Of a stretch of DNA of 7,685 nucleotides, positions 1 to 5,386 are shown piece by piece. Position 1 is the stretch's first letter. Each line of letters opens with the position of its first letter. The stretch comes from Pleurocapsa sp. MO_226.B13. Lineage in GTDB: Bacteria > Cyanobacteriota > Cyanobacteriia > Cyanobacteriales > Xenococcaceae. The DNA is taken from contig JASJEI010000448.1 in the NCBI GenBank assembly GCA_030064795.1, positions 1 through 7,685 of the forward strand, written 5' to 3'. A program made the position numbers and the translations under genes. The notes below the pieces were generated by a model. It ran no database searches and had not been told where the DNA came from. It saw nothing but the letters and a program-made list of their open reading frames with translations.

Positions 1-2
1 GG

Positions 3-68
3 TCCAAAGCGATCGCCCTATACCCAGAAATCTCCAAAGCAAGATACACCAAGCTATCGAGGAGTTGA
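3..68 (+). CDS. possible C-terminal end of a TPR-like protein (5' part outside window)
   Basis: Frame 3 of the plus strand is open from the window edge to a TGA at 66-68. It reads SKAIALYPEISKARYTKLSRS, which fits the end of a tetratricopeptide-repeat helix pair (A-I-x-L-x-P-x-x-x-x-A-x-x). The other two plus frames are also open for some distance: frame 2 to a TAA at 104-106 and frame 1 into sdhC. The frame choice therefore rests only on this weak TPR resemblance. If real, the gene would converge on sdhC. With 22 codons visible this is a suggestion, not an identification. Confidence 0.22.
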   Translation, partial: SKAIALYPEISKARYTKLSRS

Positions 69-132
69 TAATGATTTACAACAAGATCTTGACAAATTCT
101 CCATAATCTTAACTTGTCACCAATGCACTCGA

Positions 133-834
133 TCAAGCAGGGGTAACTCCGAAATAAATAGCTAGAGGCAGAATTATAAAGCCGATCGCCATCGAAATCG
201 CTAAAACAAGTGCGATCGCATAAACTAAAGGACTAATTTTGGAATTGAGTAGTCCAATTGATTGCCAAGCACTCCAAAGACCATGACGTAAATGTAAAGC
301 CAGCATAATCATGACTCCCGTGTAACCAAAAGCATAAACTGGGTTGTGGAACTTCTCAATTACTAAACGGGATAAATTCCGCATTTCTACGCCATTAATT
401 ACGGTGGTGTAATATGTACCGAATTTAAATGTTGCCACATGCAAAATTAAAAACCCTAGCAGTATTAAACCAGTGATCATCATGCTGCGAGAGCTAAGAG
501 ACTGTTTGCTAGGCGCACCTGCGCTTTTGATTTGACTGTAGCCTGTTGGTCTGGCTTGCCAAGTATTAAGTTTGATTGAAATCCCGACTACGACGTGAAA
601 GATAACTAGACCCAGTAAAATAAGCTCAACCGCATAAAGCAAAATCCCTAGACTATTGAGAAAATGTGCTAACCGATTGTAGGCTTTGGTACTGGCGAGC
701 AAAGTCAAATTCCCTGCCATATGAAACAGGACAAACAAAGATAATCCCAGTCCTGTAATGCCAGTAATAATTTTTTTGCCAATAGGAGAAGTGTAAAAAT
801 TAATTGGTTTTGGGCGATCGCTACTTATGGTCAT
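133..834 (-). CDS. sdhC: succinate dehydrogenase/fumarate reductase cytochrome b subunit (B. subtilis SdhC type)
   Basis: This is the membrane anchor that carries electrons between the SdhA/SdhB catalytic part of complex II and the quinone pool. The 233-residue protein has about five hydrophobic helices: near 22-45, 62-86, 117-136, 166-185 and 202-228. Histidines lie inside or at the ends of helices at 38 (LFHMAGN), 80 (VIFHVVVG), 132 (LILHVATF) and 181/184 (LHLRHG). The 42-residue gap between His38 and His80 equals that between the first two haem ligands of B. subtilis SdhC, so a di-haem b558 type is inferred. The ATG at 832-834 starts a normal-length protein; no strong Shine-Dalgarno sequence is visible. 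The 132 bases downstream do not begin an sdhA or sdhB gene, so the catalytic subunits must be encoded elsewhere. The family assignment is confident; physiological direction and quinone type are not determined. Confidence 0.87.
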   Translation of the reverse strand: MTISSDRPKPINFYTSPIGKKIITGITGLGLSLFVLFHMAGNLTLLASTKAYNRLAHFLNSLGILLYAVELILLGLVIFHVVVGISIKLNTWQARPTGYSQIKSAGAPSKQSLSSRSMMITGLILLGFLILHVATFKFGTYYTTVINGVEMRNLSRLVIEKFHNPVYAFGYTGVMIMLALHLRHGLWSAWQSIGLLNSKISPLVYAIALVLAISMAIGFIILPLAIYFGVTPA

Positions 835-961
835 AATGCTCTGTACTAGTATTTTGAGTTAAGATTTGTCTTTTCATCATCAAGGGATCTAGATGATTTT
901 AGAGATGAACTACGGGATATTATTGTTCTTCGCTCTTAGGAATTAAAAAATAGATTTTGAT

Positions 962-997
962 ATTAAAAAAAGTTAATTATCTAACACTTTTTTTAAT
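962..997. repeat. perfect 12-bp AT-rich inverted repeat
   Basis: ATTAAAAAAAGT at 962-973 is matched exactly by its reverse complement at 986-997, with a 12-nt spacer. It lies in the AT-rich gap (835-1060) between divergent sdhC and the methyltransferase-like remnant. This gap otherwise shows only scattered stops and very short open frames. The stem has a single G-C region, so it would be a weak terminator. It could be a bidirectional regulatory site, a cruciform, or a decayed element end. Confidence 0.5.
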
Positions 998-1060
998 GTA
1001 TTGACGCTAGAAATATGAGATATTATCAAATAAAAATTAGTAATAAAACAATATAGATAA

Positions 1061-1390
1061 TCTTTTAAATTTAGCCCTCAATGGTTTCATGTTTTTATTT
1101 CTCGTTATGTTTTTGGCTTCTCACAAGCTGGAGTAGACGAACAAGGTCCTTTTAGAACTTATTTAAAAGCGACTATGAGTCCTCAATACATTAATAAGTT
1201 TGCCAAAAACAACAACTTATCTGTCGAACTTTTCCAAAGGTACGAGAACTATTGGCAGGAAGCATTAAGAAGGAGATATTGGTTTGTAAATGCAATTTGG
1301 GGCATAGGCAAGTTAATTCTGGAATTTTTAAGTTTTGGACAGATCGATGTCAAAAACACTGACTATAGATTTGTGATCAAAAAAGTATAA
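1061..1390 (+). pseudogene. N-terminally truncated remnant, resembling the C-terminus of a class I SAM-dependent methyltransferase
   Basis: The frame is open from just after a TAA at 1058-1060 to the stop at 1388-1390, giving about 109 codons. The first in-frame ATG is at 1175, with no ATG, GTG or TTG before it. Yet the codons upstream read like protein (SPQWFHVFISRYVFGFSQAG, then VDEQGPFRTYLKAT) and continue smoothly past that ATG. The coding homology therefore begins before any usable start, as in a gene that lost its 5' part. The tail ends in TDYRFVIKK, and the overall pattern (aromatic-rich, with FGFSQAG and EQGPFRTYLK) recalls the end of cyanobacterial methyltransferases found near glycosyltransferase genes. 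That name comes from memory of the family, not from a visible SAM-binding motif; the region that would hold the motif is missing. A short 71-residue protein from 1175 is possible but less likely. Confidence 0.5.
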
Positions 1391-1482
1391 ATTCTGACTA
1401 ACTGCCAATTAATCCTTCTAATTCTCGATCGTAGAGAGCTTTTCGAGGGTAATTTTCTACTGCTGAATAATAGTAGCAGCTA

Positions 1483-1525
1483 GAGAGGCATTGTAATCAA
1501 TACATACCTCTTTAATTAATTTTTG
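1483..1525 (+). terminator. weak hairpin followed by a T-rich stretch, downstream of the remnant
   Basis: AGAGG (1484-1488) pairs with CCTCT (1507-1511), and TGTA (1492-1495) with TACA (1501-1504), around the loop ATCAA. An internal CAT/TA bulge interrupts the stem. The sequence that follows, TTAATTAATTTTT, is T-rich on the plus strand. It could have terminated transcripts of the truncated gene ending at 1390. No comparable hairpin with a T run is visible for hemB on the minus strand. The remaining sequence between 1391 and 1572 shows nothing else. Confidence 0.25.
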
Positions 1526-1572
1526 TGGTCTGCTTAACTAAAAACCGCCGTAAGTTTGCATCATTATTGATA

Positions 1573-2556
1573 CTATTCGCTCAACCAACGCACTGCATCT
1601 TTAGCGTGATAGGTCAAAATCAGATCGGCACCAGCACGTTTAAAACTAGTCAGGGTTTCTAGAGTCACTTTTTTCTCATCGATCCAGCCATTACCAGCAG
1701 CAGCTTTAATCATCGAGTATTCTCCCGAAACATTATAGGCAGCCACAGGAAGATTAGTCGCTTCTTTGACTCGCCAAATAATATCCATATAAGACAAGGC
1801 TGGTTTGACCATCAGCATATCTGCACCTTCTGCTATATCCAGTTCGACCTCCTTGATCGCTTCTTTAGCATTAGCAGGATCCATTTGATAGGTACGGCGA
1901 TCGCCAAAGCTCGGAGCAGATTCGGCAGCATCGCGAAATGGGCCATAATAAGCAGAGGCATATTTAGCAGCATAGGAAAGTATGGGCGTATTAATAAATC
2001 CCGCTTCATCCAAACCCGCTCGAATTGCCTGGACAAAACCGTCCATCATTCCCGAAGGAGCAATAATATCCGCTCCTGCTTTAGCTTGAGATACGGCTGT
2101 TTTTTTGAGTAATTCTAAAGTCGGATCGTTGAGTACTCTTCCTGTAAGATCTCCCGTCTCTAAATAACCGCAGTGTCCGTGGGTAGTATATTCACAAAGA
2201 CAAGTATCGGCAATTACTAGTAACTCAGGAACAGACTCTTTAATTGCTGTAGCAGCTTTCTGGACTATACCACAATCATGCCAAGCACCAGTAGCTTCAA
2301 CGTCCTTGTCATCGGGAATTCCAAACAAGATTACCGCAGGTATACCCAAATCGTATACTTCTTTAGCCTCATCCACAATTTTATCAACCGAAAGCTGATA
2401 TACTCCAGGCATGGAGACAACTTCATTAGCGACAGAAGATCCTGGTACGGCAAATAAGGGATAGATTAAGTCATTGGCAGTGACTACCGTTTCTTGCACC
2501 ATACGACGTAGTTGGGGGTGTTGACGCAAGCGACGGGGACGATTGATAGGAAACAT
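1573..2556 (-). CDS. hemB: delta-aminolevulinic acid dehydratase (porphobilinogen synthase)
   Basis: HemB condenses two molecules of 5-aminolevulinate to porphobilinogen in the cytoplasm, the first common step to haem, chlorophyll, bilins and cobalamin. The 327-residue protein has the usual length (E. coli 324). Both Schiff-base lysines are present: Lys198 in [15 protein letters not shown] and Lys251 in [12 protein letters not shown]. The metal-site segment is [14 protein letters not shown] with Cys119, Cys121 and Cys129. This matches the zinc-binding cysteine triad of E. coli (120/122/130) rather than the aspartate-rich site of plant magnesium enzymes. The N-terminal [15 protein letters not shown] is the standard family opening. 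The ATG at 2554-2556 is the natural start, although no clear Shine-Dalgarno sequence precedes it. The gene is divergent from ssrA across about 257 bp that carry several dyads. Confidence 0.97.
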   Translation of the reverse strand: MFPINRPRRLRQHPQLRRMVQETVVTANDLIYPLFAVPGSSVANEVVSMPGVYQLSVDKIVDEAKEVYDLGIPAVILFGIPDDKDVEATGAWHDCGIVQKAATAIKESVPELLVIADTCLCEYTTHGHCGYLETGDLTGRVLNDPTLELLKKTAVSQAKAGADIIAPSGMMDGFVQAIRAGLDEAGFINTPILSYAAKYASAYYGPFRDAAESAPSFGDRRTYQMDPANAKEAIKEVELDIAEGADMLMVKPALSYMDIIWRVKEATNLPVAAYNVSGEYSMIKAAAGNGWIDEKKVTLETLTSFKRAGADLILTYHAKDAVRWLSE

Positions 2557-2604
2557 AAGGCTTTTAATACTACTTTACTGTTGGCAACTTTAAATGGCTA
2601 AATA

Positions 2605-2649
2605 CTAACTTATAACTTGGTGGGTTATACCCCTGATTTTATAAGTTAG
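2605..2649. promoter_or_regulatory. 11-bp perfect dyad upstream of hemB (possible operator)
   Basis: CTAACTTATAA (2605-2615) and TTATAAGTTAG (2639-2649) are exact reverse complements around a 23-nt centre. The centre itself contains GGG-TTATA-CCC. The dyad is about 50 bp upstream of the hemB ATG, where promoter and operator elements would be expected. There is no T run beside it to suggest a terminator. GTTATA at 2624-2629 reads TATAAC on the minus strand and could serve as a -10 box for hemB, which would place the box inside the dyad. The regulatory role is inferred from position only. Confidence 0.35.
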
Positions 2650-2736
2650 AAAACATCTAGTGTAAAACGAATGCTGAGGTTGATGTCCTGACAGACATAC
2701 AACTCAATCTTTTGTAATATTAATGACCTGATTTTC

Positions 2737-2766
2737 TGGTTCGATCGCTAAAAAGTTAGCTACAAT
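2737..2766 (+). promoter_or_regulatory. candidate ssrA promoter
   Basis: TACAAT at 2761-2766 matches the sigma-70 -10 consensus at 5 of 6 positions, about 48 bp before the predicted mature 5' end of the tmRNA. Upstream at usual spacing only a poor -35 (TGGTTC, 2737-2742) is visible. The heptamer AAGTTAG lies immediately before the box (2753-2759). A second option is CTGACA (2688-2693) with TGTAAT (2713-2718), at a wider 19-bp spacing. The sequence does not decide between them. Confidence 0.33.
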
Positions 2767-2776
2767 ACTAAAAGAA

Positions 2777-2801
2777 CCTAACTAAACGATTAAAAGTTAG
2801 G
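2777..2801 (+). repeat. 7-bp inverted repeat just upstream of tmRNA
   Basis: CCTAACT (2777-2783) pairs exactly with AGTTAGG (2795-2801) across an 11-nt loop. It ends 12 nt before the mature tmRNA 5' end. If transcription starts near 2773, the pre-tmRNA leader would begin almost directly with this hairpin. That could influence 5' end maturation by RNase P, though this is inference. Confidence 0.4.
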
Positions 2802-2813
2802 ATCTCAGTTCAG

Positions 2814-3202
2814 GGGGCCGTAAAGGTTTCGACAGGTTAGCGAAAGCTGACTCGTGATTCAGGTCGAGAGTGAGTATCCTCTCGTAAATACAGACTCAAA
2901 CTTAAATATAAATGCAAAAAACAACATCGTAAGATGGGAGCCTCAGGCAGTTTGTGCCTAAATCTAAACAACTTTAGATTTGCTCGTCTTTAGTTTGACT
3001 CCGTTAAGACCTAAAGATAAAACCCCAACGGATGCTCCTTTTGGTTTCCTTTGGTAGACCATTAGGAAAAGACTTGACCAAAGAATCCTACCATCAGGGA
3101 TAATTGATGGTTCTTGCTCCGAGGATTAGAGGAGCTAAACCTGTGAACGAATGGGCAAGCGAATAGCTGGTCTGGACAGCAGTTCGACTCTGCTCGGCTC
3201 CA
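2814..3202 (+). ncRNA. ssrA: transfer-messenger RNA (tmRNA), one-piece form
   Basis: tmRNA is charged with alanine, enters ribosomes stalled on broken mRNA with SmpB, and supplies a short reading frame that tags the nascent protein for proteolysis. The 5' end GGGGCCG (2814-2820) pairs over seven bases with CGGCTCC (3195-3201). This includes a G-U pair at the third position, the alanyl-tRNA synthetase identity element. A3202 is the discriminator base, and CCA is not encoded because T residues follow. The conserved GGTTTCGACAGG comes soon after the acceptor strand. The T arm is AGCAG (3178-3182), loop TTCGACT, CTGCT (3190-3194). A perfect 9-bp hairpin (2960-2968 with 2973-2981, loop CAAC) starts at the tag stop codon, as expected for helix 5. 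Further paired and pseudoknot-like segments fill 2980-3120. The 389-nt RNA is contiguous, unlike the permuted two-piece form of marine Prochlorococcus-type cyanobacteria. Confidence 0.96.
2914..2961 (+). other. tmRNA proteolysis-tag reading frame (AKNNIVRWEPQAVCA)
   Basis: The resume codon GCA at 2914-2916 follows an A-rich segment. The frame runs Ala-Lys-Asn-Asn-Ile-Val-Arg-Trp-Glu-Pro-Gln-Ala-Val-Cys-Ala, then TAA at 2959-2961. The first residues align with the usual cyanobacterial A-N-N-I-V start but with an extra Lys. The end is AVCA where most bacterial tags end in a run such as ALAA or AVAA. The last residues are the ClpX/ClpA recognition determinants, so the penultimate Cys is notable. 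The frame is fixed by the NNIV segment and by the stop falling at the base of the following hairpin. Confidence 0.85.
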
Positions 3203-3305
3203 TTTTTAGCCAAAAAATAATTTCTGAGGTACGGGTTGGGATAAAAAAATGCCACTCTGACTTTTAGGATTTAAGATAGAGATATATTTCTAGACCTCAA
3301 TTGCA

Positions 3306-3353
3306 TGACCCTAACTTTTGGTATTTTAATCGAGAAAGTTAAGGTCATTTTTT
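3306..3353 (+). terminator. intrinsic terminator downstream of ssrA
   Basis: TGACCCTAACTTT (3306-3318) pairs with AAAGTTAAGGTCA (3335-3347), a 13-bp stem with a single mismatch. Six T residues (3348-3353) follow on the plus strand. The reverse orientation has no T run, so it serves ssrA rather than the minus-strand gene ending at 3366. It lies about 100 nt beyond the tmRNA 3' end, which implies a 3' trailer removed during maturation. A short T run directly after the tmRNA (3203-3207) lacks its own separate stem. Confidence 0.75.
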
Positions 3354-3365
3354 GTCAACTAAGTT

Positions 3366-3842
3366 TTAGTTTTGCAGTTGAAGTAGGATATTTTGCACCT
3401 GCTGATAAAAACTATCTCGGCGATCGTAATAAGTTTTTAATTGGTTAAAACGGTTGATGCTCAAGTTGTGCTGCTGAACAATTTGTAGAGATTGATTACA
3501 ATAGCGATCGGCAATTTCACGGACTTGAGAGTCTAGATTTTCTAAAGTTTCTTGGCGATCGCAAACTATATTTGGTGGCGGTTGGTCGATCAAATTTTTG
3601 ATTTCTTTGTAGGCTCTTCTTCTCAATAACTCTACTTCATAGCCTGCTTTAGCGTAGTTTTCTATCTCTTCTGTCGAAAATTGTTGAGCATTTGCATTGA
3701 TAGAAAAAGAAATAGATTGTGATTGCACAGATATATTAGGAGTCAAGCCATAAATCAATCCTATCCCTGCCAATATACTACTACTTATAAGGCTAATATA
3801 TATTTTATTTAATTTGGATAAAGTTAAATTAACACTTAACAT
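3366..3842 (-). CDS. exported DUF4168 domain protein
   Basis: From the ATG at 3840-3842 the product is 158 residues. A basic n-region (SKLNK) and a hydrophobic core (ISLISSSILAGIGLIYG) suggest a signal peptide, with a possible cleavage near residue 52 after NANA. The mature part begins QQFSTEEIENYAKAGYEVE, then LRRRAYKEIKNLI, PPPNIVCDR, ADRYCNQSLQIVQ and LSINRFNQL. This order (tyrosine-rich helix, IVC, then YCNQS...I..N.LTI.RFN) is the DUF4168 pattern common in cyanobacteria; its molecular function is unknown. Cys94 and Cys115 could form a disulfide in the periplasm. The frame extends upstream to a TTG at 3932, which would add 30 Lys/Asn-rich residues. I prefer the ATG because it gives a normal signal peptide; neither start has a clear ribosome binding site. 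The gene converges on ssrA and stands alone. Confidence 0.72.
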   Translation of the reverse strand: MLSVNLTLSKLNKIYISLISSSILAGIGLIYGLTPNISVQSQSISFSINANAQQFSTEEIENYAKAGYEVELLRRRAYKEIKNLIDQPPPNIVCDRQETLENLDSQVREIADRYCNQSLQIVQQHNLSINRFNQLKTYYDRRDSFYQQVQNILLQLQN

Positions 3843-4000
3843 ACTGATAACATTACCGATCTTGATAAGATTGCTAATTATTTTGAATTGTTTTTCTCGA
3901 TATAAGTTCCTGTTTTTTGTCTTTTTAGTCAAAAATTTTATTTTAATTTGATAGAATCTTCTGGGTTATAGTGACTCAATCGAGCGGAGCGAGATTAAAA

Positions 4001-4089
4001 GCAGGGAAAGCAGAGAGCAGAGGAAGATAGGGGAGAAGGAATGAGGAAGAAGGAAGAAGGAAGATGGGGAGATAAAGAGGGGTGGGAGA
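4001..4089 (+). repeat. purine-rich tract with GGAAGAA heptamer repeats
   Basis: Only 8 of the 89 bases are pyrimidines. A tandem array of the 7-mer GGAAGAA, just under three copies, occupies 4045-4064, with looser variants around it (GGGAGAAGGA, GATGGGGAGAT). The tract lies upstream of the DUF4168 gene and has no plausible coding frame. Heptanucleotide tandem repeats are a known feature of cyanobacterial intergenic DNA. A single-strand purine bias this strong could also form triplex or slipped structures. Confidence 0.65.
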
Positions 4090-4247
4090 CTTGGGGGATA
4101 ACTATTAACTACTAACTACTATTGGTATCATTCTTTTTTGTATTTCATCTAACATTTAGTCAACTTCTAGTTTAAGGCGATCGCTAGTTAAGCGAGCAAT
4201 ACTGGTTATAGTACTGATACGAAATCCGATTACCAAAAAGTACCAAA
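4090..4247. other. non-coding stretch with a second heptamer array
   Basis: Three tandem 7-mers, AACTATT-AACTACT-AACTACT, occupy 4100-4120, directly after the purine tract. The rest is AT-rich, with a HIP1 palindrome at 4177-4184 and a short duplicated motif (TACCAAAAAGTACCAAAAAA, 4231-4250). A frame read on the minus strand through here to a stop at 4156 is only the run-off of the broken ankyrin gene beyond its breakpoint and has no ankyrin features. Confidence 0.5.
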
Positions 4248-4250
4248 AAA

Positions 4251-4403
4251 TCGCTCGTAGAGACGTGTCTTGGTGAGCGTACATGCGGCGTTTACACCCA
4301 TTACCTTGGGTGAACCGAATCGCCTTTGTCTTGCGCCTGACGGCGTCTATCACGGATACCGCGATGCGCAGCGAGTCATGCGCGGGCTTCACATAACGCG
4401 GGG
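4251..4403. repeat. GC-rich palindromic insertion element
   Basis: Base composition jumps: 37 of 60 bases at 4321-4380 are G or C, against 14 of 60 at 4441-4500. The segment is dense in short dyads: CGCTC/GAGCG around GTAGAGACGTGTCTTGGT (4252-4279), CACCCA-TTACCT-TGGGTG (about 4295-4312), GACGGCGTC (about 4339-4347) and repeated GCGC/GCGATGCGC runs. It begins where ankyrin homology stops, so it appears to have inserted into or replaced the 3' part of that gene. Such GC-rich dyads, including the GTAGAGACG motif, recall dispersed palindromic repeats of cyanobacteria. No transposase is encoded, so it would be a passive element; its exact ends are uncertain. Confidence 0.55.
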
Positions 4404-4647
4404 TCTCACCTTGATTATTTTTTTCGTTAACATTTGCTCCCTGTTTGATTAATAATTTAATTACTTCTATGAGATGGTTACTATGTAAAGAAATATTGTC
4501 ATTTTTATTTTTGACATTAACATTTATTCCTTCTCTAATTGCCAAAAGAATAAGTTCTCGATCTCTTGTTTCATGTAATAATGTGTTGCCATCATCATCA
4601 CGAATATTAATATTTGCCCCATGCTCAATAAGTAAAGAAGTAATTTC
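4404..4647 (-). pseudogene. ankyrin-repeat protein fragment, truncated at both ends
   Basis: Reading the minus strand from 4647 gives GEITSLLIEHGANINIRDDD, then GNTLLHETRDRELILLAIRE, GINVNVKNKNDNISLHSNHL, and IEVIKLLIKQGANVN followed by EKNNQGETP. These are the end of one ankyrin repeat, two further divergent repeats, and the first residues of a fourth (consensus D-x-x-G-x-T-P-L-H). At the 3' end the frame leaves ankyrin sequence right after GETP and enters the GC-rich element. At the 5' end the frame meets a TGA (4654-4656) inside an unrelated sulfotransferase fragment, and there is no start codon before the first repeat. An ATG at 4543-4545 could start a short product, but it lies mid-repeat. 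The piece is therefore a remnant; the parent protein's function is unknown. Confidence 0.72.
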
Positions 4648-4718
4648 GCCTCTTCAGCTTTAGGTGTGAGATATTGCTGATAGTCTGCGTGTTTGGTGCT
4701 GTTTACCCTGGCGATCGC
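4648..4718 (-). pseudogene. 71-bp fragment of a sulfotransferase-like gene, homologous to 5461-5531
   Basis: This segment matches 5461-5531 in the same orientation at 65 of 71 positions without gaps. On the minus strand it reads AIARVNSTKHADYQQYLTPK followed by AEEA, equal to residues 176-199 of the downstream sulfotransferase-like protein except Val for Ile. Of the six differences, five are silent and one is conservative (GTA/ATA). The two copies therefore diverged while both were coding, and this one was later reduced to a fragment. Its left edge abuts the ankyrin remnant in another frame; its right edge coincides with a HIP1 palindrome (4711-4718). Confidence 0.85.
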
Positions 4719-4783
4719 TATAAATGTTTTTGTGGTTATAAATATTCTACAATTAGAACTATAAATACTAAGAAAAATTAGTC

Positions 4784-5386
4784 GTGTTTACCGATTTATT
4801 AAACCTACCAATTGACAGCGATCGCGCCAGTCGTACCGACCAAATTCTTAGTTTAGCTGGTATGACCTGGGATGACTACGAAAAGTTAACTAAAGAATAT
4901 TTGGGGTATCGCATATCTTATTTAAATGGAGTAATAACACTCGTGTCTCCCAGTAAAAGTCATGAAAGAATAGCAGAAATTATTAATGGTCTAATCAAAA
5001 CTTACTGTCGTAAATATAATTTGGCTTATTTTCCGATGGGTTCGACTACTTTAAAAAATCCTCCTTTGGCTGGAAAAGAGCCAGACCATAGTTTTGCTTT
5101 TGAAACGGATAAGTCTATTCCAGACCTAGCTGTGGAAGTTACCTATACGAGTGGTAGCGTTACCGATTTAGAAAAGTATAAATATTTGAGAGTAAAGGAA
5201 GTTTGGTTCTGGAGCAACAATGAAATTACTTTTTATCGTTTGGTCGATGATAAATATCAAGAAATAGAAGAAAGTATTTGTCTACCAAAACTATCTTCTA
5301 ACTTTTTGATTACCTTTATTAATAGAGGGTTGACAGAAACCCCCCTGACTATTGAAGCAGATTTTTATCGGCAATTAGACTTTTGA
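4784..5386 (+). CDS. Uma2/DUF820 family protein, PD-(D/E)XK nuclease-like
   Basis: This 200-residue protein belongs to the Uma2 (DUF820) family, greatly expanded in cyanobacteria and built on a restriction-endonuclease fold. Biological targets are mostly unknown. Family landmarks are present in order: LAGMTWDDYEKL (24-35), YRISYLNGVITLVSPSKSHE (42-61), GSTTLKNP (86-93), EPDHSF (99-104), PDLAVEVTYTSGS (113-125) and LEKYKYLRVKEVWFW (129-143). Asp101, Asp114, Glu118 and a lysine near 131-133 are candidate active-site residues. The start is GTG at 4784. It is chosen because the N-terminal NLPIDSDRASRTDQILSLAG matches the usual lead-in before the GMTW segment; there is no clear Shine-Dalgarno sequence. 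The reading frame is complete. Its last 38 bp overlap the end of the convergent sulfotransferase-like gene. It sits between two related sulfotransferase segments in direct orientation, suggesting arrival by recombination. Confidence 0.88.
   Translation: MFTDLLNLPIDSDRASRTDQILSLAGMTWDDYEKLTKEYLGYRISYLNGVITLVSPSKSHERIAEIINGLIKTYCRKYNLAYFPMGSTTLKNPPLAGKEPDHSFAFETDKSIPDLAVEVTYTSGSVTDLEKYKYLRVKEVWFWSNNEITFYRLVDDKYQEIEESICLPKLSSNFLITFINRGLTETPLTIEADFYRQLDF

Noticed and set aside
1833..2112. Open frames on both strands inside hemB
   Set aside because: They lie entirely within the well-supported hemB frame and show no family features.
3170..3202. A tRNA-Ala gene at the 3' end of the tmRNA
   Set aside because: The T arm and the G-U acceptor pair are the tRNA-like domain of tmRNA; there is no anticodon arm.
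3843..3932. N-terminal extension of the DUF4168 protein from a TTG
   Set aside because: It would put 30 polar Lys/Asn-rich residues before the signal peptide; the ATG at 3842 gives a conventional one.
4100..4120. Tandem heptamers as a CRISPR-like array
   Set aside because: Units are only 7 bp with no spacers between them; this is a simple tandem repeat.
4270..4663. Plus-strand open frames opposite the ankyrin remnant and GC-rich element
   Set aside because: They are antisense to recognisable ankyrin repeats, and their translations have no protein-like pattern.
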